DNA of 20,629 nt from Clostridiales bacterium (GCA_004556155.1 SFIM01000035.1:1-20629); one strand, 5' to 3'; shown: positions 1 to 7,640, counted from the first letter of the stretch. The notes: generated from the sequence alone by a model not told the origin. Made by a program: numbers and translations.

Positions 1-8
1 CTGCTCTC

Positions 9-14
9 ATTATA
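9..14 (-). promoter_or_regulatory. Extended -10 promoter element reading out of the window to the left
   Basis: On the minus strand this reads TGC-TATAAT followed by GAG, a perfect -10 with the TGn extension. No convincing -35 lies 17 bases upstream (GATACA). The gene it would drive lies beyond the left edge. The same TGCTATAATGAG string occurs in the promoter of the kinase gene near 1488. Confidence 0.4.
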
Positions 15-53
15 GCAAAGGAGGCGCTTCCTGTATCTTAAGCTTTTCCCTCT

Positions 54-70
54 CACCAGCTCCGCTGGTG
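54..70 (+). terminator. Small hairpin followed by T-rich run
   Basis: Arms CACCAGC and GCTGGTG with a 3-base loop are followed by GTTTTCTTCTT. This could terminate a plus-strand transcript entering from the left, but no such gene is visible in the window, so the role is uncertain. Confidence 0.35.
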
Positions 71-100
71 GTTTTCTTCTTCGCTGAAGCGACAAAAAGT

Positions 101-126
101 CCTGGATTTTTAAAGAAAAATCCAGG
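101..126 (-). terminator. Intrinsic terminator of the 144-1452 operon
   Basis: A perfect 11-bp stem (CCTGGATTTTT / AAAAATCCAGG) with an AAAG loop lies just beyond the stop codon at 144. On the minus strand it is followed by ACTTTTTGTC. A T-rich run also follows on the plus strand, so it may work in both directions. Confidence 0.75.
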
Positions 127-143
127 GCTATCTTTTTAGCTTT

Positions 144-716
144 TTACGGCTTGCAGCGCTTGCAAGGCGCGTATCCGCGCTGAATGATTTCCTCGCGCGT
201 GCCTTCGTAAACCTGCCGGTTCTTTTCTTTCATTTGTTTCACGCTGCAGCAGGTGGGCGTGTGAAACTTTTTGGTGTTGCGGTTCAGCACATATTGCTGC
301 GTTGCAGCGGGCGTTTGGGAGAGAGCTTTCCCATCGCAGCCGTAGCAGATTGCGTTTGCTTCGATCTTGTCCGTGCCGATGATATACAGCCCGGATTCCG
401 TTTCCACGCGCAGCGGCGCATCGCGCGTCTCCGTGCCGATATCCAGCAGCGACGCCATGCGCTGGGCGGATTCAATGTGGGTAGGATGGTCGCACAGCAC
501 CAGCACGCGGTCAACGCCCGGCAGGCCGCTTGCCTCTGCCAGACGGCGAACGGCCGCCTCGCCGCCGCTGCCGATCAGCAGCGTTTGATCATCCTGACGC
601 AGCAGCAGAAAGCTACCGTCCGCATCAGGGTATACCCGCGCCGTGTCGGCCAGCGCACAGGCAAACAGCAGCAGCAGCGCCGCAATCAGCGCGGCAAATC
701 GTCTTGCGTGCTTCAT
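144..716 (-). CDS. Exported degenerate metallo-beta-lactamase-like protein with C-terminal Cys-rich module
   Basis: A 190-residue protein starting at the ATG at 716, which has AAAGGAG 8 bases upstream; a longer frame reaching 773 has no such support. Residues 1-23 form a signal peptide. A cysteine at 20 sits in a poor lipobox, so it could be a lipoprotein. Residues 25-120 resemble the start of a ComEC/Rec2-type metallo-beta-lactamase domain: LLIGSGG stands where LLIDGG is usual, and DHPTHIESA where THxHxDHIGG would bind metals, so the metal ligands look lost and the fold is short. Residues 141-190 (YVLNRNTKKFH, then Cys156-Cys157, then CKRC near the end) match the small Ada-like zinc module often fused to exported nucleases and MBL proteins. 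It is the second gene of an operon, 4 bases after the kinase-like gene. Function unknown; zinc or DNA binding by the tail is inferred. Confidence 0.8.
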   Translation of the reverse strand: MKHARRFAALIAALLLLFACALADTARVYPDADGSFLLLRQDDQTLLIGSGGEAAVRRLAEASGLPGVDRVLVLCDHPTHIESAQRMASLLDIGTETRDAPLRVETESGLYIIGTDKIEANAICYGCDGKALSQTPAATQQYVLNRNTKKFHTPTCCSVKQMKEKNRQVYEGTREEIIQRGYAPCKRCKP

Positions 717-720
717 AGGC

Positions 721-1452
721 TCAGCTCCTTTGCATGAACGTCCCGTTGGGCAATAGCTGCAATTCCAAATCACAGGGCAGGTGGCTGCTCAGGCACAGCC
801 GCACGTTGGGACCGTCGCTTTCCTGATAGAATAGCGCAGCCTGCTCATGTGTTTTGTCGCCGCGCATCTTGCGCTCAATCAGGCGCTGGCGAAGCAGAAT
901 TTCGTCCGCCGTGATGAACACAGCATAGTCGCGCGGCAGATCGCGCCATATGGGCTGATCCAGCAGCAGATAATTGCCCTCGACCAGCACAATGGGCGCG
1001 GTCACGGGGATGGCCTCCTCCACCACATCGTGCAGCATGCGGTCGTAGGCAGGCCAGCGCAGATTGCCCGCGCGCAGAGCCAGCAGGGTATCTCGCAGGC
1101 GCTGCACGTCAAAGGTATCCGGCGCGCCCTTGACGCGGCGCATTTCAATCTCCTTGCCATTGCGCACAACGGTGTGGGAAAGAATGTAATCCTGATGATA
1201 GTGAAAGCCATCCATGCCCAGCGCCTGCACGGCAGGCATGCTGGGCAGCTGCGCAGCCAGGTGGGATAGAAAATCCACCAGCGTGCTTTTGCCCGTAGCG
1301 GGCGGCGCGGCGATGAAGGCGATGATGCGGCGCGCGCGGCTTTCATGCAGCTGCTGCAAACGGCGCAGCAGGGGAATGAAGATTTCTTCTACATTTTGAT
1401 CGTCATAGTGCGCGGATACCGGGTATCCATTGATAACGGCATGATATTGCAA
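721..1452 (-). CDS. Nucleoside/nucleotide kinase-family P-loop protein
   Basis: A 243-residue cytoplasmic protein of the uridine kinase/phosphoribulokinase-like P-loop group (the YggC/FrcK-type clade is plausible). The Walker A is APPATGKST at residues 49-57. MDGFHYHQDYI at 80-90 and the VRNGKEIEMRRVKGAPDTFDV stretch are typical of this clade, as is LVEGNYLLLDQPIW before the lid region rich in Arg (RQRLIERK). The predicted reaction is ATP-dependent phosphorylation of a small molecule such as a nucleoside, sugar or pantothenate-like substrate; the substrate cannot be read from sequence. The start is a TTG at 1450-1452 with GGAGG 8 bases upstream; no in-frame ATG lies nearby. A good promoter precedes it. 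It is followed after 4 bases by the exported MBL-like gene. Confidence 0.85.
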   Translation of the reverse strand: MQYHAVINGYPVSAHYDDQNVEEIFIPLLRRLQQLHESRARRIIAFIAAPPATGKSTLVDFLSHLAAQLPSMPAVQALGMDGFHYHQDYILSHTVVRNGKEIEMRRVKGAPDTFDVQRLRDTLLALRAGNLRWPAYDRMLHDVVEEAIPVTAPIVLVEGNYLLLDQPIWRDLPRDYAVFITADEILLRQRLIERKMRGDKTHEQAALFYQESDGPNVRLCLSSHLPCDLELQLLPNGTFMQRS

Positions 1453-1465
1453 GTTGTTAGCCTCC
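1450..1465 (-). promoter_or_regulatory. Ribosome binding site that fixes a TTG start
   Basis: GGAGG at 1461-1465 (minus strand) lies 8 bases before the TTG at 1450-1452. The next in-frame methionine is about 80 codons further in, past the P-loop, so TTG is the only reasonable start for the kinase-like gene. Confidence 0.7.
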
Positions 1466-1482
1466 GTGCGTGCGTATAACTC

Positions 1483-1511
1483 ATTATAGCATGATTTGCG
1501 CGCAAAAGCAA
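1483..1511 (-). promoter_or_regulatory. Sigma-A promoter of the kinase/MBL operon
   Basis: On the minus strand TTGCTT (1506-1511), a 17-base spacer and a perfect TATAAT (1483-1488) with a TGC extension lie about 20 bases upstream of the ribosome binding site. A short inverted repeat (TCTCG / CGAGA, about 1516-1530) lies just upstream, between this promoter and the divergent XRE gene, and could be an operator. Confidence 0.7.
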
Positions 1512-1611
1512 TGATTCTCGCATTTCGAGAGCCATTCCCGGTGCAATCGGTAGCTTTTTACCTCGCAGCATGGTAGAATAAGCCCGTACTTCAGCATAGG
1601 AGGAACGAAAA

Positions 1612-2913
1612 ATGGAGCGTAAATCCATCGGCACGCTGATTGCCGCGCTGCGGCGCGCAAACGGCCTGACGCAAAAACAGCTGGCCGATCAGCTAGGGGT
1701 GTCCGATAAAGCGGTCAGCCGCTGGGAGCGGGATGAAAGCCTGCCTGATCTGACGCTGCTGCCGGTGATTGCCGATTTGTTTCATATTACAGTGGATGAG
1801 CTGCTGCGCGGGGAGCGCCGCGCGCAGGCGGACGGCGCAGCGGAGGCGCAGGCAAACGCCGATCACGAACGGCTGAAAAGGCAGACGCGCCGCGTGCTGA
1901 ACGCTGCATTTGGCCGCGCGCATGGGCGCATGCTGATTGGGCTTGGCTGCGGCTTTGCGGGGCTGCTGACGGCGATGATCTGCAATTTCGCGGTGATGCG
2001 CGCGCTGCCTGGGCTGGCGGTAGGTTTGCTTTTGTGCCTGGCAGGCGCGGCGCTGCTGGGCGCGTTTGCCGCCGCCGCCCTGCGCGCGGATGCGGAGGAG
2101 GAATACGATGCGGGCGCGCTGCGCGAGTACCGCGTCCGCGTGATTGCCAGCGTCAAGCGCATCGGCATGGCGCTGCTGGCCATGATCGCGCTGATCCTGC
2201 CGCTGGCGGCATGCCTGCCGGGCATATCGGCAGGGTATGTGGACGTATGGGTGCAGCCGGAGGAATGGCTCAAGGGGGCGGCGCTTTTCGGGGCGCTGCT
2301 GGGCACGGCGGCATGCCTGGGGCTGTATCTGATCAATCGGCGGCTGTCGGCGAATGGGCTGTATCCTGTCGCGCGCAGGCATGCGCATGCCTGGGTTGCG
2401 GGTATACTGACGGCAGCCATGTGCCTGACGCTGCTGATAGATGCGGTGACGGTCAATAGCAGATGGATGGATAATCCCGACGCCTGGGCAAACTTTACGG
2501 ATTTTGCAGCGTTTCAGCAGTGGTGCGAGGAGCAGGCTGCAAACGGAAAAAATGAGCAAAGCGATGAAAATGCCGGCGCGCAGATAGCGGCATACTACTA
2601 TGATGAGAACGGAAATGAGGTGCCCATACAGGACGTTTTCCGGGCAACGGTATATGACCCGAAATCAGATTATAAGCGCGCGCTGGGCGAAATCAATACC
2701 GCGGGACTGTTAGGATGGACGGTATATTCTACGGGGGACACCGTTATTTTCCGCGGCAGCACGGAGGAGCTGCAGGCGCCCATCAGGGCGGCCTATCAGA
2801 CCAAATTGCAGATCATCCGCCTGCTTTTGTGCCTGGAGCCGCTGCTGGCGCTGGCAGCCTGGATCCTGATCGCGGCAAATTATCCTTCTCATGCTCGCAA
2901 TGGCAAAAAATAA
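1612..2913 (+). CDS. Membrane-anchored XRE-family transcriptional regulator
   Basis: A 433-residue protein. Residues about 6-66 form a Cro/C1-type helix-turn-helix (IAALRRANGLTQKQLADQLGV, then SDKAVSRWERDESLPDLTLL, ending ITVDELLRGE), a common clostridial form. A charged linker follows, then about six hydrophobic segments: near 103-125, 128-156, 184-210, 222-245, 255-277 and 400-423. A soluble region of about 110 residues (about 290-395) lies before the last segment and is probably outside the membrane or a sensor loop. The likely role is DNA binding controlled by a membrane or envelope signal. AGGAGG at 1598-1603 lies 8 bases before the ATG. It is divergent from the kinase operon, which it may control. 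No specific target can be named. Its 3' end runs almost directly into the upp promoter, with no clear terminator. Confidence 0.85.
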   Translation: MERKSIGTLIAALRRANGLTQKQLADQLGVSDKAVSRWERDESLPDLTLLPVIADLFHITVDELLRGERRAQADGAAEAQANADHERLKRQTRRVLNAAFGRAHGRMLIGLGCGFAGLLTAMICNFAVMRALPGLAVGLLLCLAGAALLGAFAAAALRADAEEEYDAGALREYRVRVIASVKRIGMALLAMIALILPLAACLPGISAGYVDVWVQPEEWLKGAALFGALLGTAACLGLYLINRRLSANGLYPVARRHAHAWVAGILTAAMCLTLLIDAVTVNSRWMDNPDAWANFTDFAAFQQWCEEQAANGKNEQSDENAGAQIAAYYYDENGNEVPIQDVFRATVYDPKSDYKRALGEINTAGLLGWTVYSTGDTVIFRGSTEELQAPIRAAYQTKLQIIRLLLCLEPLLALAAWILIAANYPSHARNGKK

Positions 2914-2926
2914 TCCAAAATAGGGC

Positions 2927-2955
2927 TTGCCGTATTCGCGCTTTTTCTTTATAAT
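2927..2955 (+). promoter_or_regulatory. Sigma-A promoter of upp
   Basis: TTGCCG (2927-2932), a 17-base spacer and TATAAT (2950-2955) lie about 40 bases upstream of the upp ATG. The promoter begins 13 bases after the XRE stop codon, so upp starts a new transcription unit. Confidence 0.8.
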
Positions 2956-2995
2956 ATATAAGGTTAACCAAGATTACGGAGTGCGGAGGAGAATT

Positions 2996-3625
2996 ATGAG
3001 CAAGGTACATGTATTCGACCATCCCCTGATCCAGCACAAGCTGAGCATTATGCGCGATAAGAACACCGGCACCAAGGCGTTCCGTGAGCTGCTGGATGAA
3101 ATCGCCATGCTGATGGTGTACGAGGTTGCCCGCGATCTGCCCACCGAACCGGTTGAAATTGAAACGCCCATTTGCAAAACGACTGTACAGATGCTCGCCG
3201 GCAAGCCCATCGGCATCATTCCCATCCTGCGCGCCGGCCTGGGCATGGTTGATGGCATTACCAACCTGATCCCCAACGCCAAGATTGGCCATATTGGCCT
3301 GTATCGTGATCCGCAGACCCTGGAGCCGGTGGAATACTACTGCAAGCTGCCTGCCGACGCCGAGCAGCGTGAGCTGTTTGTGGTGGATCCCATGCTGGCC
3401 ACGGGCGGCAGCGCGTCCGCCGCGATTCGCTTCATCAAGCAGCGCGGCTGCCATAACATCCGCCTGGTTAACCTGATCGCCGCGCCCGAGGGCGTTGCGC
3501 GCATTCAGAAGGATCATCCTGACGTCAATATCTATGTGGCCGCGATGGATGAAAAGCTCAACGAGCATGGCTACATCGTTCCCGGTCTGGGCGATGCGGG
3601 CGACCGCCTGTTTGGCACCAAATAA
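2996..3625 (+). CDS. upp: Uracil phosphoribosyltransferase
   Basis: A 209-residue cytoplasmic enzyme of standard family length. It converts uracil and PRPP into UMP and pyrophosphate in pyrimidine salvage. The PRPP-binding loop is VDPMLATGGSASAA at about 130-143, and the conserved LRAGLGMVDG lies at 79-88. GLYRDPQTLEPVEYYCKLP at 101-119 is the flexible loop, and the uracil-binding C-terminus ends YIVPGLGDAGDRLFGT. The start at 2996 has GGAGGAG just upstream (GCGGAGGAGAATT before ATG). The longer frame from 2927 would overlap the promoter and lacks family similarity. It is followed after 7 bases by the QueG-like gene, probably in one transcript. Confidence 0.97.
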   Translation: MSKVHVFDHPLIQHKLSIMRDKNTGTKAFRELLDEIAMLMVYEVARDLPTEPVEIETPICKTTVQMLAGKPIGIIPILRAGLGMVDGITNLIPNAKIGHIGLYRDPQTLEPVEYYCKLPADAEQRELFVVDPMLATGGSASAAIRFIKQRGCHNIRLVNLIAAPEGVARIQKDHPDVNIYVAAMDEKLNEHGYIVPGLGDAGDRLFGTK

Positions 3626-3632
3626 TCACCCC

Positions 3633-4544
3633 ATGCGCTGGAACGAAAAAAGCGTTTGCAATCAAGCCGCGGTATATGGTTTTACCGCGGCTTATTGCTT
3701 TGCGCCCCTGCCGCAGGATGGCGCGCCGGAGGGTTGCCGCACGCTGATTCTGCTGGTGCGCGCCTATCGCCCTGGCGGCAGGCTGGTGGATCGTTTTTAT
3801 CCGGCCAGCAACGCGGCCTATCATCAGGCACATGCGCTGGTGCAGCTTTTATCGCAGGATATGCAGGCATGGCCGTTGAGTAATCTGCGGTTGAAGCCTA
3901 TCTGCAATCGCCTGCCGCAGTTTGGACGCGGCATCAATACGCTGAACTATTTGAAGGGCATTGGCTCGAGATTTTGCCTGGAATTGATCGGCGTTTCAGA
4001 TGATTTGATAGAGAAAACAAAAATAATAAACCAGAATAATAAAATTAAAGACTGGAATTTAAAGTGTGCATCCTGCAATCAGTGTAGAAACGCTTGCCCT
4101 ACGGGCGCGATTACAGCCGAAGGCTTTGTGCGTGAGCGCTGCCTGCGCAACTATATGCTGTCTGGCAAGAGCGTGCCGCAGGAGTTTCGCGCACATTACG
4201 GCGTGCCGGGCGAGGCCATGGGGGTGATTGGCTGCGATATCTGCCAACGCGTTTGCCCCTATAACGCATTACCGGAGCGCGAACGCCAGGATACCGACGA
4301 GTTTACGCTGGCCGAGCTGCTGGCATGTGCGCCGGATACGATGGAGCGCTTTGCGACGTTGTACGGGCGCAACTATGCCATCCGCAACCGCGTGATCGCG
4401 CAGGCCTTGCTGGCAGCCGCAAACAGCGGTGATACGGCTTTTTTGCCGCAGATTATGGCGCTGGAAAACAGCCCTTCGCCCGCTGTGGCGGAGCATGCCC
4501 GCTGGGCTGCAACAAAATTGAAAGATTTACAGAATCTTTATTAA
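3633..4544 (+). CDS. QueG-like double [4Fe-4S] cluster protein (epoxyqueuosine reductase-related)
   Basis: A 303-residue protein. Eight cysteines match the two-cluster core of epoxyqueuosine reductase QueG: 145, 148, 151 and 155 (CASCNQCRNACP), 170 (RERCLRNY), and 201, 204 and 208 (GCDICQRVCP). A C-terminal alpha-helical, HEAT-like tail (RNRVIAQALL to HARWAATKL) also fits QueG. The N-terminal cobalamin-domain half is shorter and poorly conserved: NTLNYLKGIGSRF is the recognisable piece, while the segment that normally carries the catalytic Asp (VDTxPxxER) is not recognisable. It may therefore be an electron-transfer or cobalamin-dependent relative rather than true QueG. The ATG at 3633 has no clear ribosome binding site and lies 7 bases after the upp stop, suggesting translational coupling. 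The segment around 3985-4065 is locally AT-rich, rich in Lys, Asn and Ile. Confidence 0.8.
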   Translation: MRWNEKSVCNQAAVYGFTAAYCFAPLPQDGAPEGCRTLILLVRAYRPGGRLVDRFYPASNAAYHQAHALVQLLSQDMQAWPLSNLRLKPICNRLPQFGRGINTLNYLKGIGSRFCLELIGVSDDLIEKTKIINQNNKIKDWNLKCASCNQCRNACPTGAITAEGFVRERCLRNYMLSGKSVPQEFRAHYGVPGEAMGVIGCDICQRVCPYNALPERERQDTDEFTLAELLACAPDTMERFATLYGRNYAIRNRVIAQALLAAANSGDTAFLPQIMALENSPSPAVAEHARWAATKLKDLQNLY

Positions 4545-4583
4545 AAAAATATTACAAAACATAGTGCATTTGTTGCGAACTTG

Positions 4584-4592
4584 TGTTATAAT
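4584..4592 (+). promoter_or_regulatory. Extended -10 promoter of the methyltransferase operon
   Basis: TGT-TATAAT is a perfect extended -10, 50 bases before the methyltransferase ATG. The -35 position (GTGCAT, 17 bases upstream) is poor, as is common for extended -10 promoters. Confidence 0.6.
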
Positions 4593-4614
4593 CATTTTGT
4601 CGAACGGCAAAATG
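4593..4614 (+). terminator. Hairpin with T-rich tail at the start of the methyltransferase leader
   Basis: Arms CATTTTGTC and GGCAAAATG (one G-U pair) with a GAAC loop are followed by GTTATTTTTGTTT. It may end the upp/QueG-like transcript. Because it lies just after the -10, it would also sit at the 5' end of the new transcript and could stabilise or attenuate it. Confidence 0.4.
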
Positions 4615-4641
4615 GTTATTTTTGTTTGGAGGAAGCACGCA

Positions 4642-5226
4642 ATGCTCGAACGGGTTCAGGAACGCTCCTGGCTGCACGCGCTGGGTTTGCAGGATCGGAC
4701 GCACCTGCGCGGAGCGCAAAAGGCGCTGGCGCAGTGGGCAATCGTGGATGATTATAACAATATTCTGGATTTGAGCTGCCAGGATACCCGGCTGCTGCGC
4801 TTCCTTTCGCAAAAATATAGTCTGCGCGCCTGCGGCATCGCGGATGATCCCGAGCATGCGCGCGCGCTGCGGTTGGAGCTGCCGGACGCGGAGATCTTCT
4901 GCGCCCGCAAGGAGGATATTCCCTGGCGCGATCAGGCGTTCGACGCTGTGTTTTATCAGATGAAAAAGAACGCGCCCGCCTTTGACGGCACTTTCCTGCG
5001 CGAGGCCGCGCGGGTGCTCAAGCCCGGCGGGCAATTGCTGATTGCCGTGCAGGGCGCGCCCGAGCCCCTGTGCAAGGTAGGGGAACTCCTGGGCCTGTGC
5101 GACGGCGATGACCACGTGTCGCCCGCGCAGCTGCTTAAAAGCATGGAGGACGCGGGCTTGGAGGATGTATCCTGGCGACTGGCACAGCCGATGGTCTGCC
5201 TGGCCATGGGCTGGCGGCGCCGCTGA
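4642..5226 (+). CDS. Class I SAM-dependent methyltransferase-like protein
   Basis: A 194-residue protein with the order of a Methyltransf_11-type Rossmann enzyme. Motif I is ILDLSCQDTRLLRFL (about 41-55), a degenerate form of the glycine-rich DxGCGxG loop. An acidic residue follows the second strand (IADDPEHA), then EDIPWRDQAFDAVFYQM (motif near strand 4) and AARVLKPGGQLLIAV (post-motif strand 5). The missing glycines in motif I make SAM binding less certain than usual. The substrate is unknown. The ATG at 4642 is chosen because GGAGGAAG lies 9 bases upstream; the longer frame from 4564 overlaps the -10. It is followed after 11 bases by the C39-like gene. Confidence 0.75.
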   Translation: MLERVQERSWLHALGLQDRTHLRGAQKALAQWAIVDDYNNILDLSCQDTRLLRFLSQKYSLRACGIADDPEHARALRLELPDAEIFCARKEDIPWRDQAFDAVFYQMKKNAPAFDGTFLREAARVLKPGGQLLIAVQGAPEPLCKVGELLGLCDGDDHVSPAQLLKSMEDAGLEDVSWRLAQPMVCLAMGWRRR

Positions 5227-5237
5227 GCGGAGGTTAT

Positions 5238-5885
5238 ATGGAAAGCGGAAAACGCATTGAAATGATCTATAACGGGAAGGCTGTTACCATCCTTAACCAG
5301 CGCAGCCGCCTGTGGACGCACCCCTACGATTACAGAACACCGCAGAAGGCAACGTTATCCAGCGCCGGCTGCGGTGTGTTTTCTATCTGCCATTGCGGCC
5401 AGTGGCTGACAGGCAAGGCTTTTTCGCCCGAGGAGCTGGCGGACTTTTCCATGCAGAACGGCGGCCGCGGCGACGACGGTACCGACCGTCCTGCGCTCTT
5501 GTCCGCCATGATGCAAAAGGGCCTGGCGGCGCAGTATGGCTTCAGTTATCAGGGCGATGGGCTGCGCAATGATCTGGAAACGCTGCGGGTGCATCTGCTG
5601 GAGCACCGCGGCGTAGCGCTGTGCAATCTGCGCGTGGGGCATATCGTATCGCTGCTGGATGCGCGCGAGGCGGACGGCGAGGTGCAGGCATTGGCGCTGG
5701 ATTCCTACAGCGAATCGATGGAAGAAAAGATTCGTCCGCATGTGCGGGAAATTGTGCCGCAAAGCGCGGTGGATACGCTGGTGCGAAACGACGCGGGGCT
5801 GGTTGTGGGTCAGCGACGGCAGTATGCCATGTATTGGGTGGATACCGCCATTGTGCGCGATTTTAACCTGCTGCACGCGCTTTGA
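5238..5885 (+). CDS. C39-like cysteine peptidase-fold protein
   Basis: A 215-residue protein resembling Peptidase_C39_2 / papain-like domains. Cys45 lies in SSAGCGVFS, equivalent to the catalytic GCGPTS motif. His135 lies in RVGHIVSLL, equivalent to GHFVVL, and Asp155 in LALDSYSES, equivalent to the following DP or DS. These give a plausible Cys-His-Asp triad. No signal peptide or membrane segment is seen, so it is probably cytoplasmic or exported without cleavage. The start at 5238 has GGAGG only 4 bases upstream, rather close; a second methionine at 5262 lacks a site. It lies between the methyltransferase and the SpoIID-like gene, in the same direction. A peptidase role is inferred only; the substrate is unknown. 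Confidence 0.65.
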   Translation: MESGKRIEMIYNGKAVTILNQRSRLWTHPYDYRTPQKATLSSAGCGVFSICHCGQWLTGKAFSPEELADFSMQNGGRGDDGTDRPALLSAMMQKGLAAQYGFSYQGDGLRNDLETLRVHLLEHRGVALCNLRVGHIVSLLDAREADGEVQALALDSYSESMEEKIRPHVREIVPQSAVDTLVRNDAGLVVGQRRQYAMYWVDTAIVRDFNLLHAL

Positions 5886-5905
5886 CGCATTAAAGGGGTT
5901 TTATC

Positions 5906-7630
5906 ATGACCAAACGCAGAGCCTTCAAAAGATGGATCGCGGGGCTTTCCGCGCTGGTAATGCTGCTGACGATCGGCCTTGCGCTGCCTGTGGGCGCGCG
6001 GGCTGAAAAGAATACCGTGCGCGTGCTGCTGACGCGCCTGAACCTGACCGACCGGCTGGAAATCGCCCTGGACGGCAGCTATACGCTGGACGGCATGAGC
6101 TTTCAGCGCGGCTCCAGGCTGGTGCTGTCCTGCGCGACAGGGCGCATCATGGTCTATTACGAGGGCATGGCGCTGGACAGCGGCAAGGAGCTTGTTCTTA
6201 CCCGCCATCAGGCAGCGGAGGGCTTGGAAAACGGCCTGCGCCTGAATGGCGATTACGCGCTGTATCGCGGCGATTTGCATGTGAAGACGGATGGAAAAAT
6301 GCTGACCGCTGTGCTGCATATCCCCATCGAGGAATACCTGCTGGGCGTGGTGCCCTATGAGATGAGCGACAGCTTTCCGCTGGAAGCGCTCAAGGCGCAG
6401 GCGGTCGCCGCGCGCACCTATGCGCTGTATAAGATGCGGGGAGCCAGCGGCGCGTATGATCTGGTGGATAATACCAACGATCAGGTATTCCGCGGCTATA
6501 ACGCCAGCAACGAGCGCGCTATCCGCGCCGTGCAGGAGACGGCGGGCGTGGCCTGCTATAATAATGGTGCGCTGGCAATTTGCTATTACACGGCCAGCAA
6601 TGGCGGCCAGGTGGAGCTGGTGCGCAATGTGTGGGGCAAGGGCGAGGGTGATTACATCACCATGCACGATGATCCCTACGATGTGGAAAATCCCGAAAGC
6701 GTGGTCAAATCTGCCGCTATTGCCAAAACAGCCAAGGATGGGATCGTCTATAATCAGCAGCTGACGGATTATCTGCTGGACGGCGTATCCGAGGCCGTGA
6801 CGGCACTGGGGTACAGCGGCGACGCGGCAGATACGCGCATTGCCGGGGTGGCGGGCATCAGCCTGCATACGCCGCAGGGCGGGACGAGCGCCAAGGTAAT
6901 GACGCAGATGCGCTTTGATCTGACGGTGCAGTGCCGCCAAAAGCCCACCGCCGCCATGCAGGATGAAGAGGTGAACCTTTTTGCCATGCCGGAAACGACC
7001 CCCGAGGCCACCTCTGCGCCGCAGCCGACCCAGGCGCCATTTGTTACGCTGGAGCAAACGGTGCAGGTGGATGTGCCGGTGTTCAGCGCCATCGAGCCCT
7101 GGCTGGGTCTATCCATCAATGGCAGTAACAACGAGATCCTGACCGTGCGCGAGGAGAATGACCGGTATGTGATTGAATCCCGTCGCTACGGTCACGGCGT
7201 AGGCATGAGCCAGCGCGGCGCGCAGTGGATGGCCGGGCAGTACGGATGGACATACGATCAGATCCTGCGGTTCTATTATCCGGGGCTGGCGCTCAAAAAG
7301 ACCGATACGCAGGTGACACTGCCGCCGACGGTATCCGCTGCCTTCCTGACTACGCCCGGCCCTGCGGCTACGCCCACGCCGCGCCCCACCCTGATGCCGG
7401 CTTCCGATCAGCTGAAGGCGGGCGAATGGCGCGTTAAGGTAACGCAGATATCTGCCAATTCTTCCCTGAATCTGCGCAGCGCTCCCAGCACGGCTTCCGA
7501 TGTACTGCGCGTGCTCTATTATGGGCAGGAGCTGCTTGCTTCCCCCTGTGATGAGGAGGGGTGGATCAAGGTGCGCACCGACGTGACCGAAGGCTATGTG
7601 ATGGAAAAGTTTGTGGAAAAAATAGAATAA
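5906..7630 (+). CDS. Exported SpoIID/LytB-domain protein with C-terminal SH3 domain
   Basis: A 574-residue protein. Residues 1-33 are a signal peptide ending in ARA. The SpoIID-type domain has IPIEEYLLGVVPYEMS at about 139-153, where Glu152 corresponds to the catalytic acid of SpoIID. It continues with LEALKAQAVAARTYAL and the CYYTASNGGQ stretch, and ends with YGHGVGMSQRGAQWMA and ILRFYYPG near 430-462. A Pro/Thr-rich linker (about 369-385) interrupts the domain. A second such linker (about 475-500) leads to a bacterial SH3-type domain (about 508-574, LNLRSAPSTASDVLRVL to WIKVR) that should bind cell wall. SpoIID enzymes are lytic transglycosylases acting on denuded peptidoglycan during sporulation; this member may act in sporulation or in vegetative wall remodelling. 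AAAGGGG lies 7 bases before the ATG. Confidence 0.88.
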   Translation: MTKRRAFKRWIAGLSALVMLLTIGLALPVGARAEKNTVRVLLTRLNLTDRLEIALDGSYTLDGMSFQRGSRLVLSCATGRIMVYYEGMALDSGKELVLTRHQAAEGLENGLRLNGDYALYRGDLHVKTDGKMLTAVLHIPIEEYLLGVVPYEMSDSFPLEALKAQAVAARTYALYKMRGASGAYDLVDNTNDQVFRGYNASNERAIRAVQETAGVACYNNGALAICYYTASNGGQVELVRNVWGKGEGDYITMHDDPYDVENPESVVKSAAIAKTAKDGIVYNQQLTDYLLDGVSEAVTALGYSGDAADTRIAGVAGISLHTPQGGTSAKVMTQMRFDLTVQCRQKPTAAMQDEEVNLFAMPETTPEATSAPQPTQAPFVTLEQTVQVDVPVFSAIEPWLGLSINGSNNEILTVREENDRYVIESRRYGHGVGMSQRGAQWMAGQYGWTYDQILRFYYPGLALKKTDTQVTLPPTVSAAFLTTPGPAATPTPRPTLMPASDQLKAGEWRVKVTQISANSSLNLRSAPSTASDVLRVLYYGQELLASPCDEEGWIKVRTDVTEGYVMEKFVEKIE

Positions 7631-7640
7631 GCAGAAAAGC

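Noticed and set aside
3495..3632. N-terminal extension of the QueG-like gene inside upp
   Set aside because: It overlaps the well-supported C-terminus of upp in another frame and shows no family similarity.
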